This document shows positions 11,787-24,162 of a DNA stretch of 64,000 nucleotides, in pieces. Every line of letters starts with the position of its first letter. The first letter of the stretch is position 1. Made by a program: the position numbers and the translations under genes. This stretch comes from Linepithema humile (taxonomy: Eukaryota; Arthropoda; Insecta; Hymenoptera; Formicidae): the NCBI RefSeq assembly GCF_040581485.1, contig NC_090133.1, positions 22,408,139 to 22,472,138 on the forward strand, read 5' to 3'. The notes below the pieces were generated by a model. It did no database searches. It was given only the letters and a program-made list of their open reading frames with translations, and was not told where the DNA came from.

Positions 11787-14712
11787 ATGCCACCCTGCAC
11801 GTAAGTTACTCAATTTTATTTTTATTTGTTTCAATAATATAATAAGAAGTAATAAATAATAAATATTTTCTAAACTGCCACTGACTTAGTTTTATATTTA
11901 TATGTTTAAAAAAAAATTTAGAGAAGTATCTAATAAGTCAGAGTGGCAATTTTCAACCATGGAGAATATAAAGCGATTCATGCAGGAATGCAATGCCATT
12001 CGTTATACATCATACAGAGCTGCTGCAAAGATGCAAATATTACATAGAGAATTGAACAGTAAGCTATACCACTATTTAAATATCTGCCAATTAAGATTTT
12101 ATTATATTCCAATTACCATATATTTTTTTATTTTTTAGTGCAACATGTACAGTTAGAACTAATAGCAGGAGTGTTTGAGCGTCATAGGCTTTCTATCACT
12201 GAGAATTGTGTTAATTTAGACCCAAGTGAAATTGAAGATGTTCTATCCGACATTTATTTTGCAGCACAGAAAGAAAGTAATTTTAATTTTAATGTTGATC
12301 TTGCAACAAAACTTGCTACAAGCTATATTTTGAACACTTTTGACAAGTAAGTTCTCATCTTTTTCTCTTTACATTACTAACATGAATACATGTATAATTT
12401 AATTACACTTTAAAATTGTTTTCAAATTAAATAAAAATATATATTTACCATTGATAAAAAAATAACAGTTTACTTATAAAGAGCATTCTAAAATTATAAA
12501 AATGTTTTATATTGCAGGCAAAATACCAGAAATATTTTAGTATTTTCTGTAAAAGTTGCATTGGTATTGTTAAGTAGTGGTAGATTACAAGAGAAATACG
12601 GATATCTGTATCAGCAATTAGCTAATCATAATGCATGTTTATCTCGAGCTGGTCTACACACTTTGTTGACAAATATTTGCAAACTAACAGAAATGCTTGG
12701 AGAAACTGCAGCATATGGATACGAACAAATCCAGTCGCATATAGATGCTTGTTTTATAAAGGTATAACAGAATTGATTTTGTATCATAGATACTTATTAT
12801 TAAAAATGAATTGTGTAATTATTTTCCTAATATATTTCAGTCTCAAGGTGGCCTTGGCATAACCGAAGCAGAATTTGCCGCGTGGATTATGCAGGAACCT
12901 CCTCTATTGGTTTGGATAACAACATTTAATCGAATAAAATCTGCAGAACACAGTAAGTAATAGAATTAAAATATTACATAATTAAACATATATGGCAATG
13001 AACAATTTTTATTTGCAGTTGTCCATAACATTAGATGTTCCTCCTGCAAAGTAACACCAGTACAAGGGCCAAGATATACATGCTTGAAATGTACAGGATA
13101 CCATCAATGCCAGGAATGTTTCCTTTTAGGCAAAACGTCAAGTAAACATAAATTAAAACATCCAGTTCGTGAATTTTGCGTAAAGGTACGATGTTTAGAT
13201 TTCTATCATTGTATAGAATAAAAATTGTTCAGAAACAATTCTTTTGCAGACTTCACATCGCGAAGTTACGAAACTGTTCATCGAATTGATTAGAAATAAA
13301 TTGAAACTGTGTCCTACCAGAACAGTCGCATTGGACGATCTAGTTGCAGATGTTGCCAGGTTTGTCGCAAGCATTATTTCTGCAATTATACAATTATAAA
13401 ATATTCTATAGCAATAGTTTGTTTTTTAACACAGTAACGAAACAAGACGTACGGATTACGGATCGGTGAGGAGCACGGTAAAACGAAAAATTCTCAGTGA
13501 TCCACAGAAGGAGTTACAAAGTATCATAATGCATTTGGAAGAGGAAAACCGACAATTGCAAATTGAGCTGCTAGATATACAGGGCACCAAAGCTGAGAGA
13601 TTGCAACGTCATAGAGCGACCATCGAGTCTCAATTGCAACGATTAAAAACACTCAAGGTACATTAACTGATCAAAGATTGTTTAGACATGTTTGTTGAAT
13701 TTTTTTTTAATTTTGCAGAAATATTTATTCACCGATACAGCTCAAACGCCGCAGATTATCGCCCGTATGCAAAGCACTCCGATGCTGCCGCCCTTGTCAT
13801 CCAGACTCGTCGCCTTGCCTCTGGAATTCGAATTAAGCCCGATTATCAGGCAAGACAATCCGAATCAACAAGGGATCAAATTACATCGTCAAAATGATAA
13901 ATTAATGTCGGATAGTTTTAATGCGTCATTAACTATTGATCACACGAGAGAAGAGAACAATGCTAATGCTCTTGCTTGTGTCGAAGGGGCTTCTACGAGT
14001 TCAGCATTCGGTAATATACCAGAAAGCAGTCGTATAGAATTAAGTACTTGGATTGGAGGTAAGTGCAAATTGTGAACACGATCAAAAGCGATTATGATAG
14101 AAATATTAATGCAAATGTATGTATATGCATTAAATTGCTAGGCACAAGAAGGAGGGAATTGAGTCCAGCTAACAGTGGCTTCTCTCAGTGGTTGGCTGCT
14201 GGCAATTCAAACTGCAAGGAAGAAAACTATGTGACTAACGTAGTGAATAATACAGATAATGACTTGTCACTCGCAGCTTCTCAGTCTCCCACTGGCATTC
14301 ACAGAGATAACACTCCATCTTCCCTTCAGCGTCCCGACAAACATTCGCAGCATAGTAGCTTACAAAATATTCAAGGAGACCTCAACGATATATTAGACAG
14401 ATTGCAAAATATGGTTGCCAATGACTGTTTGCTCGACGGTAAGTTATCAGGATTGTCGGGAAATTGTATTTAGAAAATGTGGCTTTCTCCAATATGATAA
14501 TCTCTTCATGATAAAGTTATCTTCACTTACATATATTATGCATGTATGTATATTTATACATAGCTAATTTACATGTTACACTTTCTGCAGAATCTTACGA
14601 CGGCAATGACAATTGTAAATTGAAACGTGCTACAACGGAAATGGAAGATCTATTAACTGGCCTCATCGAAGGTATGGAATCTCGTAAAAATAAACTTACC
14701 ACTATCGTTTGA
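11787..14712 (+). CDS. dah: Dystrophin-superfamily protein, dystrotelin / discontinuous actin hexagon (Dah) type
   Basis: Eleven exons join into 657 residues: 11787-11800, 11922-12058, 12139-12346, 12518-12761, 12841-12952, 13019-13185, 13250-13359, 13435-13657, 13719-14058, 14142-14438, 14591-14712; all phases agree. The N-terminal half is the divergent EF-hand region of dystrobrevin-like proteins. It is followed by a ZZ zinc finger near residues 245-285 with Cys pairs CSSC, CLKC, CQEC and a final HKLKH. A coiled coil follows near 352-404 (LEEENRQLQIEL). The stretch before and in the ZZ finger (EPPLLVW, RYTCLKC, CFLLG, KHPV) resembles vertebrate dystrotelin more than dystrobrevin. In Drosophila the related Dah protein is membrane-associated and needed for furrow formation in early embryos; that role here is inference. 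The C-terminal third is Ser/Asn-rich and not conserved. The start is uncertain: an upstream ATG at 11759 opens a different, short frame. Confidence 0.85.
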
Positions 14713-14948
14713 AGACTGCCTTATAAATGTAAGTTTAGATATTATATATTCGAAAATTTTTATATTACATCCAATGACTTTGTGCGTGAATTCACCATGA
14801 TAATCTCAGATACTTATTTTTAACATTCTTACCGGCCTGATTTTGAAATTGATATATAAATGCCATAAGTGCCATTACATGTTGTCCAAAGAAAAAGATA
14901 AATCACTTAATCATCGTAAGAAACATCATATAAAGTACAAAGATTTGA

Positions 14949-14954
14949 TAATAA
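14949..14954 (+). terminator. Candidate polyadenylation signal of the Dah-like gene
   Basis: AATAAA lies about 240 bases after the stop codon on the coding strand. It is the first canonical hexamer I noticed downstream. Confidence 0.4.
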
Positions 14955-15360
14955 AACAGCCATATTTAGCGCCAATTACGAGACATGAACATGGCCCTCA
15001 TGTTTGAAAAATAAGTATAGTTTTCTTAACTTTTTATATATATATTTGTATAATAATATATGTGCAATCATCAAACAAATTATTTCAAAAAAATATTATC
15101 TATTGATATCAAGAAATTTTATAATTGTGTAGTATGGAATTTTATATAATATGCATCTGATTTTAAGAGTCATAATTAATTTACTTTAAATAATTAAGAA
15201 ATTATAGTGCACTTTGCTATAAGAGAAACGCAGAAAGTCATTTATAATAACTCCGTCCATTTAAGCGCCTTCAATGCGCCGAGTGATTTTGTTATTAATA
15301 TTCGCACACATATACGTGTTTGCACAAAACGGTATATTTATATCAAAGTATAATATAGTT

Positions 15361-15366
15361 TATTTC
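15361..15366 (-). terminator. Candidate polyadenylation signal of GDE1
   Basis: TTTATT on the plus strand is AATAAA on the minus strand, about 250 bases after the GDE1 stop. Together with the signal at 14949 it leaves the two convergent transcripts non-overlapping. Confidence 0.35.
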
Positions 15367-15617
15367 CGAAAATGAAAACTTTTCGTACATACATTTGATC
15401 TGATCGTACATAAGAATGGTAGACGTCTTGTCTCCAGTTATAAAATAAGTGCCTTATGTTCTATATTAATAATAAGTCGTTATATGTCAATTTTACGACC
15501 GGACTAGATAATTGATTGTGACATAATCTATATAATCAAGAATAAAAAATTTGTACGTTTATAATGCCAGTATATAAGTCTTTGAAATTTAATACTGAAC
15601 AAATATATCAGACATTA

Positions 15618-17241
15618 CTACATGTCCTTCTCTAAATGTAGCGTATCAGTTAGATAGGTGATTTTCAGCAGCCTCGAAAAGTGTATTTTTTCCGACGGTC
15701 TATTCACCGTCCATGCCATCACGCGAATGCCACGGTCGCGCCATCGTTCTATCACACGTCTGAAATAAAATTATATAGTAATCATATACTTGTATAAAAT
15801 ATATACGTATAAAATCATGTGACTTAATGTTGCTTACGGATTTACTATGTCCTTGTGCAATAGTATGGCAGAAATGCCGACGATGTAATAAACGAAACGC
15901 GGTAGCAGCCACTCGTACAAAGTTTCCAAGATGCAAGCTGCCAAATGTTTAAATGGATTATGGAATCGTGCCGGACCGAGTGCTTCCAGGCCAGCGTATG
16001 ATAATCTCGAGAAAAAATACGGCCTCCAAGCAAGACTCGAGACAATACGTGGCTCTTTTTTCCTAATCTTAATATAAATTGAAAAATATATCCACAATCA
16101 AAATTTTTCCATACGAATTATTGATTAGTGTTTAATATATATACCATATATACTATGATCGGATTGAAACTTGACACAATGCCTCTCTGAAATAATTTCG
16201 GGTACTTTGTGAATGTATCCAAAACAATTTGCACTACATCTGTCCTTGTCTCTTTTATATCTATAATTATTCTCTGTTCACTGTTTAGGCATTCTTCTAG
16301 TACATTGTGTAACAGCGCAATCTTTTCACCATCAGAAAATTTGTTCCTTTTGGCAAAACAATTATATATTCTCTATTAAAATATTCTGATATATTTATTA
16401 CAGGTATTTTATATATAAATCGTAATTATCAACATAAAATAAATATAAATATAAATCATACCTAAGTGGATGATTATAAGTTATATCTAACTCCCTCAGT
16501 TCTTCCCATGTCATCTCACTAATTGTTCCTGTGCGGCCTGTAAGTCTCTCAATTGTTGGATCATGGAATATTATTGGAATGTTATCCTTTGTTAGCCTTA
16601 AATCCAATTCTATGGCAGTGCAACCCTTTCCTCTGCTCTAAAAAGTATAAACAATACATTAAAGCGAAAAACTATATTTCAAAGGCATACATCATAAAAA
16701 GATAAATATGATCAGAAAGATTTAGTGTAATTAAACGTAACGAGATTAAAGTATTAATGTTATCGATAAATAATTAGTTCCTTTGCCTTGTATTAGCTAG
16801 AACAATATTAAGTAAGCCAATAACAAAACTGAGACACACAAGAATCTACTTCAAAGAAAATTTTAACTATTTATAATTATACTACTACAAAATATGTAAT
16901 TTTACATTTCGGAAAGCCAACAAACTGTTCTCAGGATAATCATATCCTCCACCACGGTGAGCCACCACTCGCATGCAGTATTGCTCTCCGTTACTATGGT
17001 TTTCAGACACAGAGTTATCTTTGTTTAGGAGAAGCGGATTCACACCGAGCACTTCCTGCACGGTGTTGATAGGCGGAGTTGACACTCGGGCCAATCTCAG
17101 CATAATCATAACAATTAAAGAGCCCCAAACGATCCAAGGAACGGAAAACTCATACAGGACGGTGACCGACACACTCAGCGCCGTTTGTAGGAGTATCCAC
17201 AGTAAAGCGCTGTTTGCGATTAATTCAATGATCTCGTGCAT
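15618..17241 (-). CDS. GDE1: Glycerophosphodiester phosphodiesterase GDE1 (MIR16 type), membrane-anchored
   Basis: Metal-dependent enzyme that hydrolyses glycerophosphodiesters, including lysophospholipid-type substrates, to glycerol-3-phosphate. Exons (minus) 16906-17241, 16462-16637, 16145-16346, 15838-16067 and 15618-15759 join to 361 residues. Two hydrophobic segments lie within residues 1-55 (LLWILLQTALSVSVTVLY and IVWGSLIVMIMLRL). The GDPD catalytic core starts at HRGGG (His near 95), with PENSLLAF. The metal and active-site residues AIELD (Glu 122, Asp 124) and FHD (His 137) follow. TWEELRELD, IDIKETRTD and the C-terminal VMAWTVN match the family. Human GDE1 has the same architecture and a comparable length (about 331). 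Acceptors are ordinary except that of exon 3, whose polypyrimidine tract is weak. Confidence 0.92.
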
Positions 17242-18644
17242 TTTGATGTTAATTTTCTACCACGGGTTACGCGCTCAAGAATTCTCTTGGTGTTGTCCTG
17301 TCATATACGAGAGAATCGAGTGAGTATTGTCACGTTAATCTTAAGATTATTACTTCATAAATTGTGATCGGAGTCGATTGTGAAAAAATGTGTGAAGTCG
17401 AGTACGAGTACTCGTGCTGCGAATATTCTATTGATGAAACACGTCATTCTCTTTATTCGCAAATCGCATAGATCTGTCATGCGGTGTGCATCTGTGCGAA
17501 TTTCGAAGTCTCCAAAATGTCATCAGAACTCTCGCGGACGCGCGTGCGAATGTGCGCTTCGCTTTTACACTTACAAACACACTGTCAGAACGATTATTTC
17601 TTCTTTATCTCACTATTCTTTTATTCATTATTTTAATTCAGTCAGATAGCGCGCAATTTATATGACATTTCACTTGGTAAGCAAATAGGTAAGGTATAAA
17701 ACACATGCCCAATAACAAAACTGACAATAACACACTGACCAACACTGACGAGCGATCTTGAGGCTCGTTCTTATGCAGCGCATTAATGATAAACAAAGGG
17801 GCAAATCTTGACGTGAGGAAGATTTGTCCAGACAAGATTTGCATATGCGGAGAAATCAACCAATCGCGTATTTTAGTCTAAAGAATGCTTAGTGCGTTCT
17901 TCACGTTAGATATATGATTAGTTGAGTTTACCGTAATAACTGTAAAAAATAGATTACAGAAATCGAGATTTTTTCTATTCTTCTAAAAATTTATGCCTAT
18001 TTCATTTTGAATGTAAAAAGCTTTAGGAATTGCATTTAAAGTAAGATAAAAACTCACTATGTTGTTCAGGTGAAAAGAAGATAGAAATGTAAACACGATA
18101 GAGCTCTGTACAACACTGGACACTGGAGTGAGCCTTGAAAGGGTAGGGGCAGCCCCTTTGCACAAGAGAGAGCTATGTTGGACGGGGACGTCTGTCTCAT
18201 GTTTGTCTTCATGTTTAATATTTCCATCATATACAGTGGAATAAATGTGGAAGAAGAACAAACCCCACCTAACTATTGCTATCCTTGAGCCGCTAACCAC
18301 ACATTAATTCTTATGAAATATTACTTCATATGTTATAAAGCACAATGTTTTAGTATGACTTTGCGAGTGAAAAACATGCATATTTATGAAGTCGTGTCAA
18401 TCGAAAAATTTCGCAAAAAAGCTGTAATTTGATTAGAATGAAATGAAATACTTCATCAAGTCTTCTTTTTTGATTGAATAATTAAGTAACCTGATCGCTG
18501 TACTTACATAAGCATAAACGAACAGTTTTTATCGGGCATGCATATTAAAGAGTGATTGTCTTGGTATACGATTTAATATTGCAAATCATTCAGAGCTGAA
18601 CGGCTAACTGCTATAAAACGGAGAGAAAGAATTTCGACGTGAAT
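17242..18644. other. Intergenic between GDE1 and the HACD gene, no gene recognised
   Basis: The two genes start away from each other, so this interval holds both promoters. Frames of 70-105 codons occur on both strands (for example 17380-17649 plus and 17983-18300 minus) but show no conserved motif or consistent splicing. TATAAAA occurs at 18612-18618, only about 27 bases before the HACD start codon, which would leave almost no leader. Confidence 0.45.
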
Positions 18645-20030
18645 ATGGCTGGAGCAAAATCCAAGAAACCTGGTTCTCTAGCGAAATTTTACCTGGCGTC
18701 GTATAATCTTGGACAAACTCTGGGGTATGTTAATTTCTCTGCTGTATATCAAGGAAATAATAAAATAAGTACAACTTTATTACATTGAATCTCTCAAATA
18801 TTTTTTACACAACATCTTATACATAGAATGTGTTTTTTACTTTATAAAAGTTTTTTTTATGTTTTTTACATATTATTTAAAAATATATATGTTCTGAAAA
18901 ATAAAATTCTCTTTTATTTTAGATGGAGTTATATATTGTACCAAGTCATATTACATTATATCAGTCCTTCGAGTAGCACTTTGTGGAATAAAACAGAGTT
19001 ATCTGTATTCATTTTTCAAAATGCAGCTGTATTGGAGGTATTTATTAATATTTTAAATTTGAATAGAGCAAATTAGAAATAAACAAGTAACTTTTTAAAT
19101 CTAAAATTAATAACTTCTGAATTCCTATATATATATAATAGAAACATTATTAAGTAATAAAATTAAAAGAGTAAAGAGAAGAAGTAATTAAAATTCAAGT
19201 ACAACTTTATTAATAAAAAATTGACAGATATAGATGTAGTATCTCTTAGTTTAAAAATCTACATATTTATTAATTTGTATATATACACACATTTGTTTCC
19301 CCCATGTAATATATTAATTATATATAATCTACTTATAAAAATTTTTTCTTTTAGATAATACATGCAGCAATCGGACTGGTACCGTCGAATGTTATAATCA
19401 CAACATTCCAAGTATTTAGTCGTGTAATGCTTGTTGTAGGGGTTATTTTAGCCACTCCTTACACATATGCTGCTGCATCTCCAGGACTTCCACTGGCTCT
19501 CTTGGCATGGTCCATCACTGAAGTTATTAGATATTTCTATTACTTTGTGAATCTTATTGGTATTGTGCCACATATAATAATCTGGCTGAGGTAATTAATC
19601 TCTTATTATAATTAAAATGTCTTAAGTTTGATTGAAGTTATTCTATTTACATAAAGTTATATTAATAAAAATATAATTTTAGATACACCGCCTTCATCAT
19701 ACTATATCCAATTGGTGTGACTGGTGAATTATTGTGTTTCTATGCTGCTGTGCAGTATGCTAATGTTAAACCGGATTCATGGAGTTATGTTTTACCCAAT
19801 CCATGGAATTTCACATTTAGCTACTTGTATCTCCTGTTAGGAGTTATGTTAGCTTACATTCCATGTAAGTATTGAAAAATATGCTGATGTGCAAAAAAAA
19901 AACAAAACAAATTCATGCATTAATTATGACATTGTTTTTTGTTGCAGTGTTTCCTCAACTTTATTTGCACATGTTTGCGCAAAGACGCAAAATGCTCAAT
20001 CCTAGCGCTAAAGCAAAGAAAGCTCATTAA
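18645..20030 (+). CDS. Hacd: Very-long-chain (3R)-3-hydroxyacyl-CoA dehydratase, HACD1/2 type
   Basis: Endoplasmic reticulum enzyme for the third step of very-long-chain fatty acid elongation (PHS1/HACD family). Exons 18645-18724, 18923-19037, 19355-19590, 19683-19864 and 19948-20030 join to 231 residues. The protein is mostly hydrophobic with about six membrane segments, as in the family. The active-site block YPIGVTGELLCFYAA is intact, with Tyr near 152 and Glu near 159 at the family spacing of seven. Other family blocks are AAIGLVPSN, FQVFSRVMLVVGV and SWSYVLPNPWNFTFSY. The C-terminus ends in a basic tail (AQRRKMLNPSAKAKKAH), consistent with an ER retention motif of dilysine type, though not perfectly placed. 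Best match is HACD1/HACD2 rather than HACD3. Confidence 0.93.
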
Positions 20031-20149
20031 TTTACAAACTTATATATTTTATAATATAATTATTATATATTTTTAATCATGATTCATGTATATAACTGAA
20101 ATGATATAGGGTGGGATTTATTTTATATTATATATATTATTTTTAATAT

Positions 20150-20155
20150 AATAAA
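20150..20155 (+). terminator. Candidate polyadenylation signal of the HACD gene
   Basis: AATAAA on the coding strand about 120 bases after the stop codon. Confidence 0.45.
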
Positions 20156-20160
20156 GAGAG

Positions 20161-20812
20161 AATTTCAAGAAGACAAAATATTTAACATCTAATTTTTTGC
20201 ATTTTTTATATTAATGTTTATCAGCAAAAATCTACATTTCCAGGTGTTTCATATTAATATTAACATTCTTGGAAAATTTAAATATATTTTGGTTTGCAAA
20301 TATATAACAAGTATTTTTTATTAATAAAATTAATATTAAAAGCTCTTATGTCAAAAACTATATTTTAAATATTACATAAGTCAGAAAAAATAATCTTAAT
20401 TTACGTAATTATTATTCACGTAATTAATAAGGTAATTAACATAAATCTTAAAGTATTATATGTCGCGCGTTTCCAAGTATAATACATATGCAATGATATT
20501 ACACAGAATACATTATAAAAATCAGAGAAAGCATGCGTTACCGAGGCAGTGCAATTTCTGTATTATCGATATGGCTTAGGATTGTTGTGCATTGAAGAAT
20601 AAGAGCTTACATTTTGTGAAAATACTGTGAATTTGAAATATTACTGAATTTAATTTTATTGTTTTTCATTGGTGTAAGTTACAATATGTTAAATAACATC
20701 TCGTTTGGTTTTCAATATTATTTAATATTAAAGAAAAGCTTTTCCAATAAAAATCATAACCTTTAAGTTATTTTTCCATTTATACTAATCTATTTATTTT
20801 AGATTAAATATA
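20161..20812. other. Intergenic between the HACD gene and mRpL37
   Basis: AT-rich spacer holding the mRpL37 promoter and probably its 5' leader; an acceptor-like run (TTATTTTAG at about 20795-20803) lies just before the start codon. No other feature was recognised. Confidence 0.4.
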
Positions 20813-22447
20813 ATGAAGTTTACACAAATTTTATACAAGCAACACATAGGTAGGCAGATTAAAAAATTATGGTATATAAAGCGGGAACGCAAAATAGGTG
20901 ATAGTATGGTAGAACAGCATTTATCAACATTGGGGATTCAGGTGAAAGATCCCTTGGAAATAATCGTACCAAAAAAAGAATTACCAAGGTACGTTTCTTA
21001 AAAATTACACTCTTCACAGATTATATATTTTGTATTATGATTGCGTGTACTTTTAAAAATACTAATTATACATTATATTCTACTTCAGGTTAGAAATAAA
21101 CTTTTTGAAACCAAAAATAGTTTTTGATGAAACACATCCTGATTGGAAAGCTCGAGCGTGTTTGATATTTAAGGACCATAATGTTCTGCAACAAGGAGTT
21201 CAGCAAGCGCAAATATTAACAAACACTGTGTGCTTGTCACAGAGCTTTTCAAATTATATCCAAGATCCACTTCCACATCTGCCGGAATATATAGATGATG
21301 TAGTAAAAAGGTATATAAAATTCAAAGTTTTTATTTTAATCGTGTATTATATATTTTATGATATTTTTAGAGCATTTTATACCTCAAATATATTTGATGC
21401 TTCTCAAGAATTATTGCAAAAGAGAAAAGATCCTAAAAGACCTGCATGGGTGTTTCCCAGAGATTATGGCATAACCGAATGTAGAAAAATGTTAGTAAGT
21501 TGCGAATTGAGTGACATTTAATGAAAGAAACGTTTTTATAAACTTATATATTTATTTTCTAACCATATGGATTATTTTTTAGGCGAAACTTGTCCAGGAA
21601 ATTCTTACAAATCTGCGAGTCCTTATCTGGTCTAGATATTGCACAGAAACGATACGTATTGTATGATGGGATTACACAGTTAAATTTGGGTAACTTTACT
21701 AGATATTTGAAGTATTAGACATCTTATTATATACTCAATTGTTCAAGTGTTATATAAAACTGTCTTTTAGAAAAAGAATCAAATCTGATCCAGTTCATCT
21801 TAAGATCAGATGTGATGGTCATGTCAGCAAGTCCTCTAAAGCCAGTAGAAAATTCTAATAGCAATAGGAAGATGGAACTCCCAAACATCCATCCAATGCA
21901 TTATACTATTAGCTTAAACGAAACAAATTTCTACACTACTGAAGACATATATCGTAAGTTTGACGCTTATAATATGCATATTGCTTTTATAATATCACAA
22001 ATATGTTTTAATGATTATATTGTAGCTGTTACAACAACATCGCCGTGGATAAACGCTCACACCATTTTTGTGCACTATGATCCTGTGGAAGTGAAAAACC
22101 TGACAGGATTATCCGTGACAGAAGATCAAATTATCAGTCGCAGTATGATAAAATCATACACCATAGCAGCGTCTTGCGCACGGCAGAGGTTCGGCTCGTC
22201 GGTGAAGAAACTGCCAGAACCGATAACTGTGCAGTGTATTCAATTAGATGGGAAGAATTACCACTTCTTCGTATTTCAACTCAATTCGTTAGATGCCAAT
22301 GACGCCAGTGTGAAAAATTTCTGGTATACTCTACCATCGTCAATGCTTTACAAGAAAGCTCAATATGATAATGGCAGACCTGTAGTTGAGGATTACAATC
22401 CGGAAGTGTTTAGAAAAATACTAGCATTTTATAGAAATGGAAATTAA
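20813..22447 (+). CDS. mRpL37: Mitochondrial large-subunit ribosomal protein mL37
   Basis: Component of the mitochondrial 39S ribosomal subunit, nuclear-encoded and imported. Exons 20813-20988, 21089-21310, 21371-21490, 21583-21689, 21771-21953 and 22026-22447 join to 409 residues (human MRPL37 is 423). Matching blocks are the early segment HPDWKARACLIFKDHNVLQQGVQQA, here seen as LIFKDHNVLQQGVQQAQ, the central MHYTISLNETNFY, the NAHTIFVHY block and the C-terminal FHFLVFQLN-like segment HFFVFQLN, and the ending FRKILAFY. The third exon must use a GTTAGT donor at 21491; the GTAAGT four bases further on would throw the next exon out of frame. The N-terminus is basic (KQHIGRQIKKLWYIKRERK), fitting a mitochondrial presequence. 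Convergent with CDK20, only 110 bases between stop codons. Confidence 0.88.
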
Positions 22448-22452
22448 ATAAA
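22447..22452 (+). terminator. Polyadenylation signal overlapping the mRpL37 stop codon
   Basis: AATAAA begins on the last base of the TAA stop codon. If used, the 3' untranslated region would be only about 15-30 bases, which suits the very short gap to the convergent CDK20 gene. Confidence 0.45.
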
Positions 22453-22557
22453 ATTGTTTATAGATCTTCTAATCTTCTGTACATACAATATTTTACATTT
22501 ATGTATATATATATATATACATATATAAACAAACGCATACGTCACTCACAAGTATCA

Positions 22558-23866
22558 TTACATAATGTTTAAAAGATTTTCGAACAGCGTGCTTGGTTGC
22601 ACATTTGGATTGATTTCTTTCGGCTTCACGCGAAGACGATGATCTTGCGGTGGTTTTAGTAGATTCTTCATCGATGGATAGGGTTTGGTGTAAAAATACG
22701 TGTGACATAATGCCTGCAATGATAATTCATTACATTCACATATGCATATGTATTTATATGTATTACCTGTTCAGCTGTGAGGCGGTTGGACGAATTGTAA
22801 ATCAAGATCTGCCTGACTAGATCAACAGCTTCCGGTTGTGCATCTTGAATGATACTCTCCCATGTTGTAGCTTTGTGATAAGGAAATGTGATTTTATTGT
22901 AGTCTGGTAATGAACTTAATTCGGGCCACGATTCGGATGTGGGTGAACCCAAATATTTCAAAACTATGGCCAATTGTTCGATATCAGTTTCACCCTGTAA
23001 TTATACATATAGCTTTGATACATAATTTAATTATTTTATTTTAGCAAAAAAAAAAAATATTTACTGGAAACAATGGAGAGGTGTTCAGCATTTCACCGAA
23101 TATGCAACCGATCGACCATATATCTATTGCAGACGTATAATATCGTGCTCCATAGAGTAATTCTGGTGCTCGATACCATCTTGTGGCAACCTGATGCGAA
23201 TAGGGCTTTGTACCATCCTGCCACATCAATCGGCTTAAGCCAAAATCCGCAATTTTCAAGATTCCCTTATCACTGATCAACAAGTTTGCAGGTTTTAAAT
23301 CCTAAAATACGATTCCAAACAATTTCAACAATTTAAAAGTGAATACATGCATCTAAATTTTATTGGAATAGAAGAATAGCAGTATTTGAATACCCTGTGT
23401 ATTATATTCTTGCTATGTATATATGCTATACCCTCCAGCAACATTTTCATGTATGTTTTAATTTGCGTCAGCGTCAAGGATATATCAGTATCCCTCAATA
23501 TTTCCCACAAACCTGTTGGCATATATTCAAACACCATCATGAAGTCTAAACCGTTTGGAAAAGCATCTAGCAACTCTATGACCTACGAACAAACTGCAAT
23601 ATAGATATACATTTCTTTAAATTAATATACAAAATTAAATTTCTGCGATTTAGATTCAAATTTAAAAAAGGAGTGCACACATAAGGATGCTTGAGCTGCT
23701 GTAAACTTTTCACTTCACGTATAATGGACACAGGCAGACCATCCTCAGTCCTTTTAATCAGGATTTTCTTTACTGCCACTTCCTGATCTCTGGATTTATC
23801 ATGTGCTTTCAGGACCAAACCTTGCGCTCCTTCGCCAATCTGCCCATTGATGATGTATTTTTCCAT
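22558..23866 (-). CDS. Cdk20: Cyclin-dependent kinase 20 (cell cycle-related kinase, CCRK)
   Basis: CMGC serine/threonine kinase; in animals CDK20 acts on ciliary kinases of the ICK/MAK group and in Hedgehog signalling. Exons (minus) 23681-23866, 23394-23582, 23065-23301, 22767-22994 and 22558-22713 are all phase 0 and join to 331 residues (human 346). The glycine loop is IGEGAQG (residues 10-16), the ATP lysine is in VAVKK (Lys 33), and the helix-C motif is SIIRE. The catalytic loop is HRDLKPAN (Asp 126), the metal-binding motif is DFG (Asp 144), and the activation segment is followed by ATRWYRAPELLYGARYY, which is characteristic of CDK20. The kinase fold ends in the last exon (ALCHTYFYTKPYPS). 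All key catalytic residues are present. Confidence 0.95.
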
Positions 23867-24162
23867 GCTGTTTATTTATTTAAAAAATTTACACTACATT
23901 ATAAATAGCGATAAATTATTGCTATCATTTTTATTATTAATTATGCAGTTCATTCATTCAATAAATTATGAAATTAACTGAAAAAAATTTGATACATTCG
24001 CGAAAAAATGCAAAAGATCATTCGCTAACCAAATTTTATACAAAAATCTTCTAGTTTACAAGCTTGCTTTACAGTTTCCATGGTTACCAATGTAGTATAC
24101 TGCATTATCATACAATCCTCCATTATCGGCGCATGTTCAAACTCTGTCAAAGATGTCATGTA

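Noticed and set aside
17380..18300. Several 60-105-codon frames between GDE1 and the HACD gene
   Set aside because: They overlap on opposite strands, show no domain or signal peptide pattern, and have no consistent splice sites.
20981..21001. mRpL37 first exon ending with its own stop as a separate short protein
   Set aside because: The frame joins exactly to the next exon at a good GTACGT donor, giving the conserved protein.
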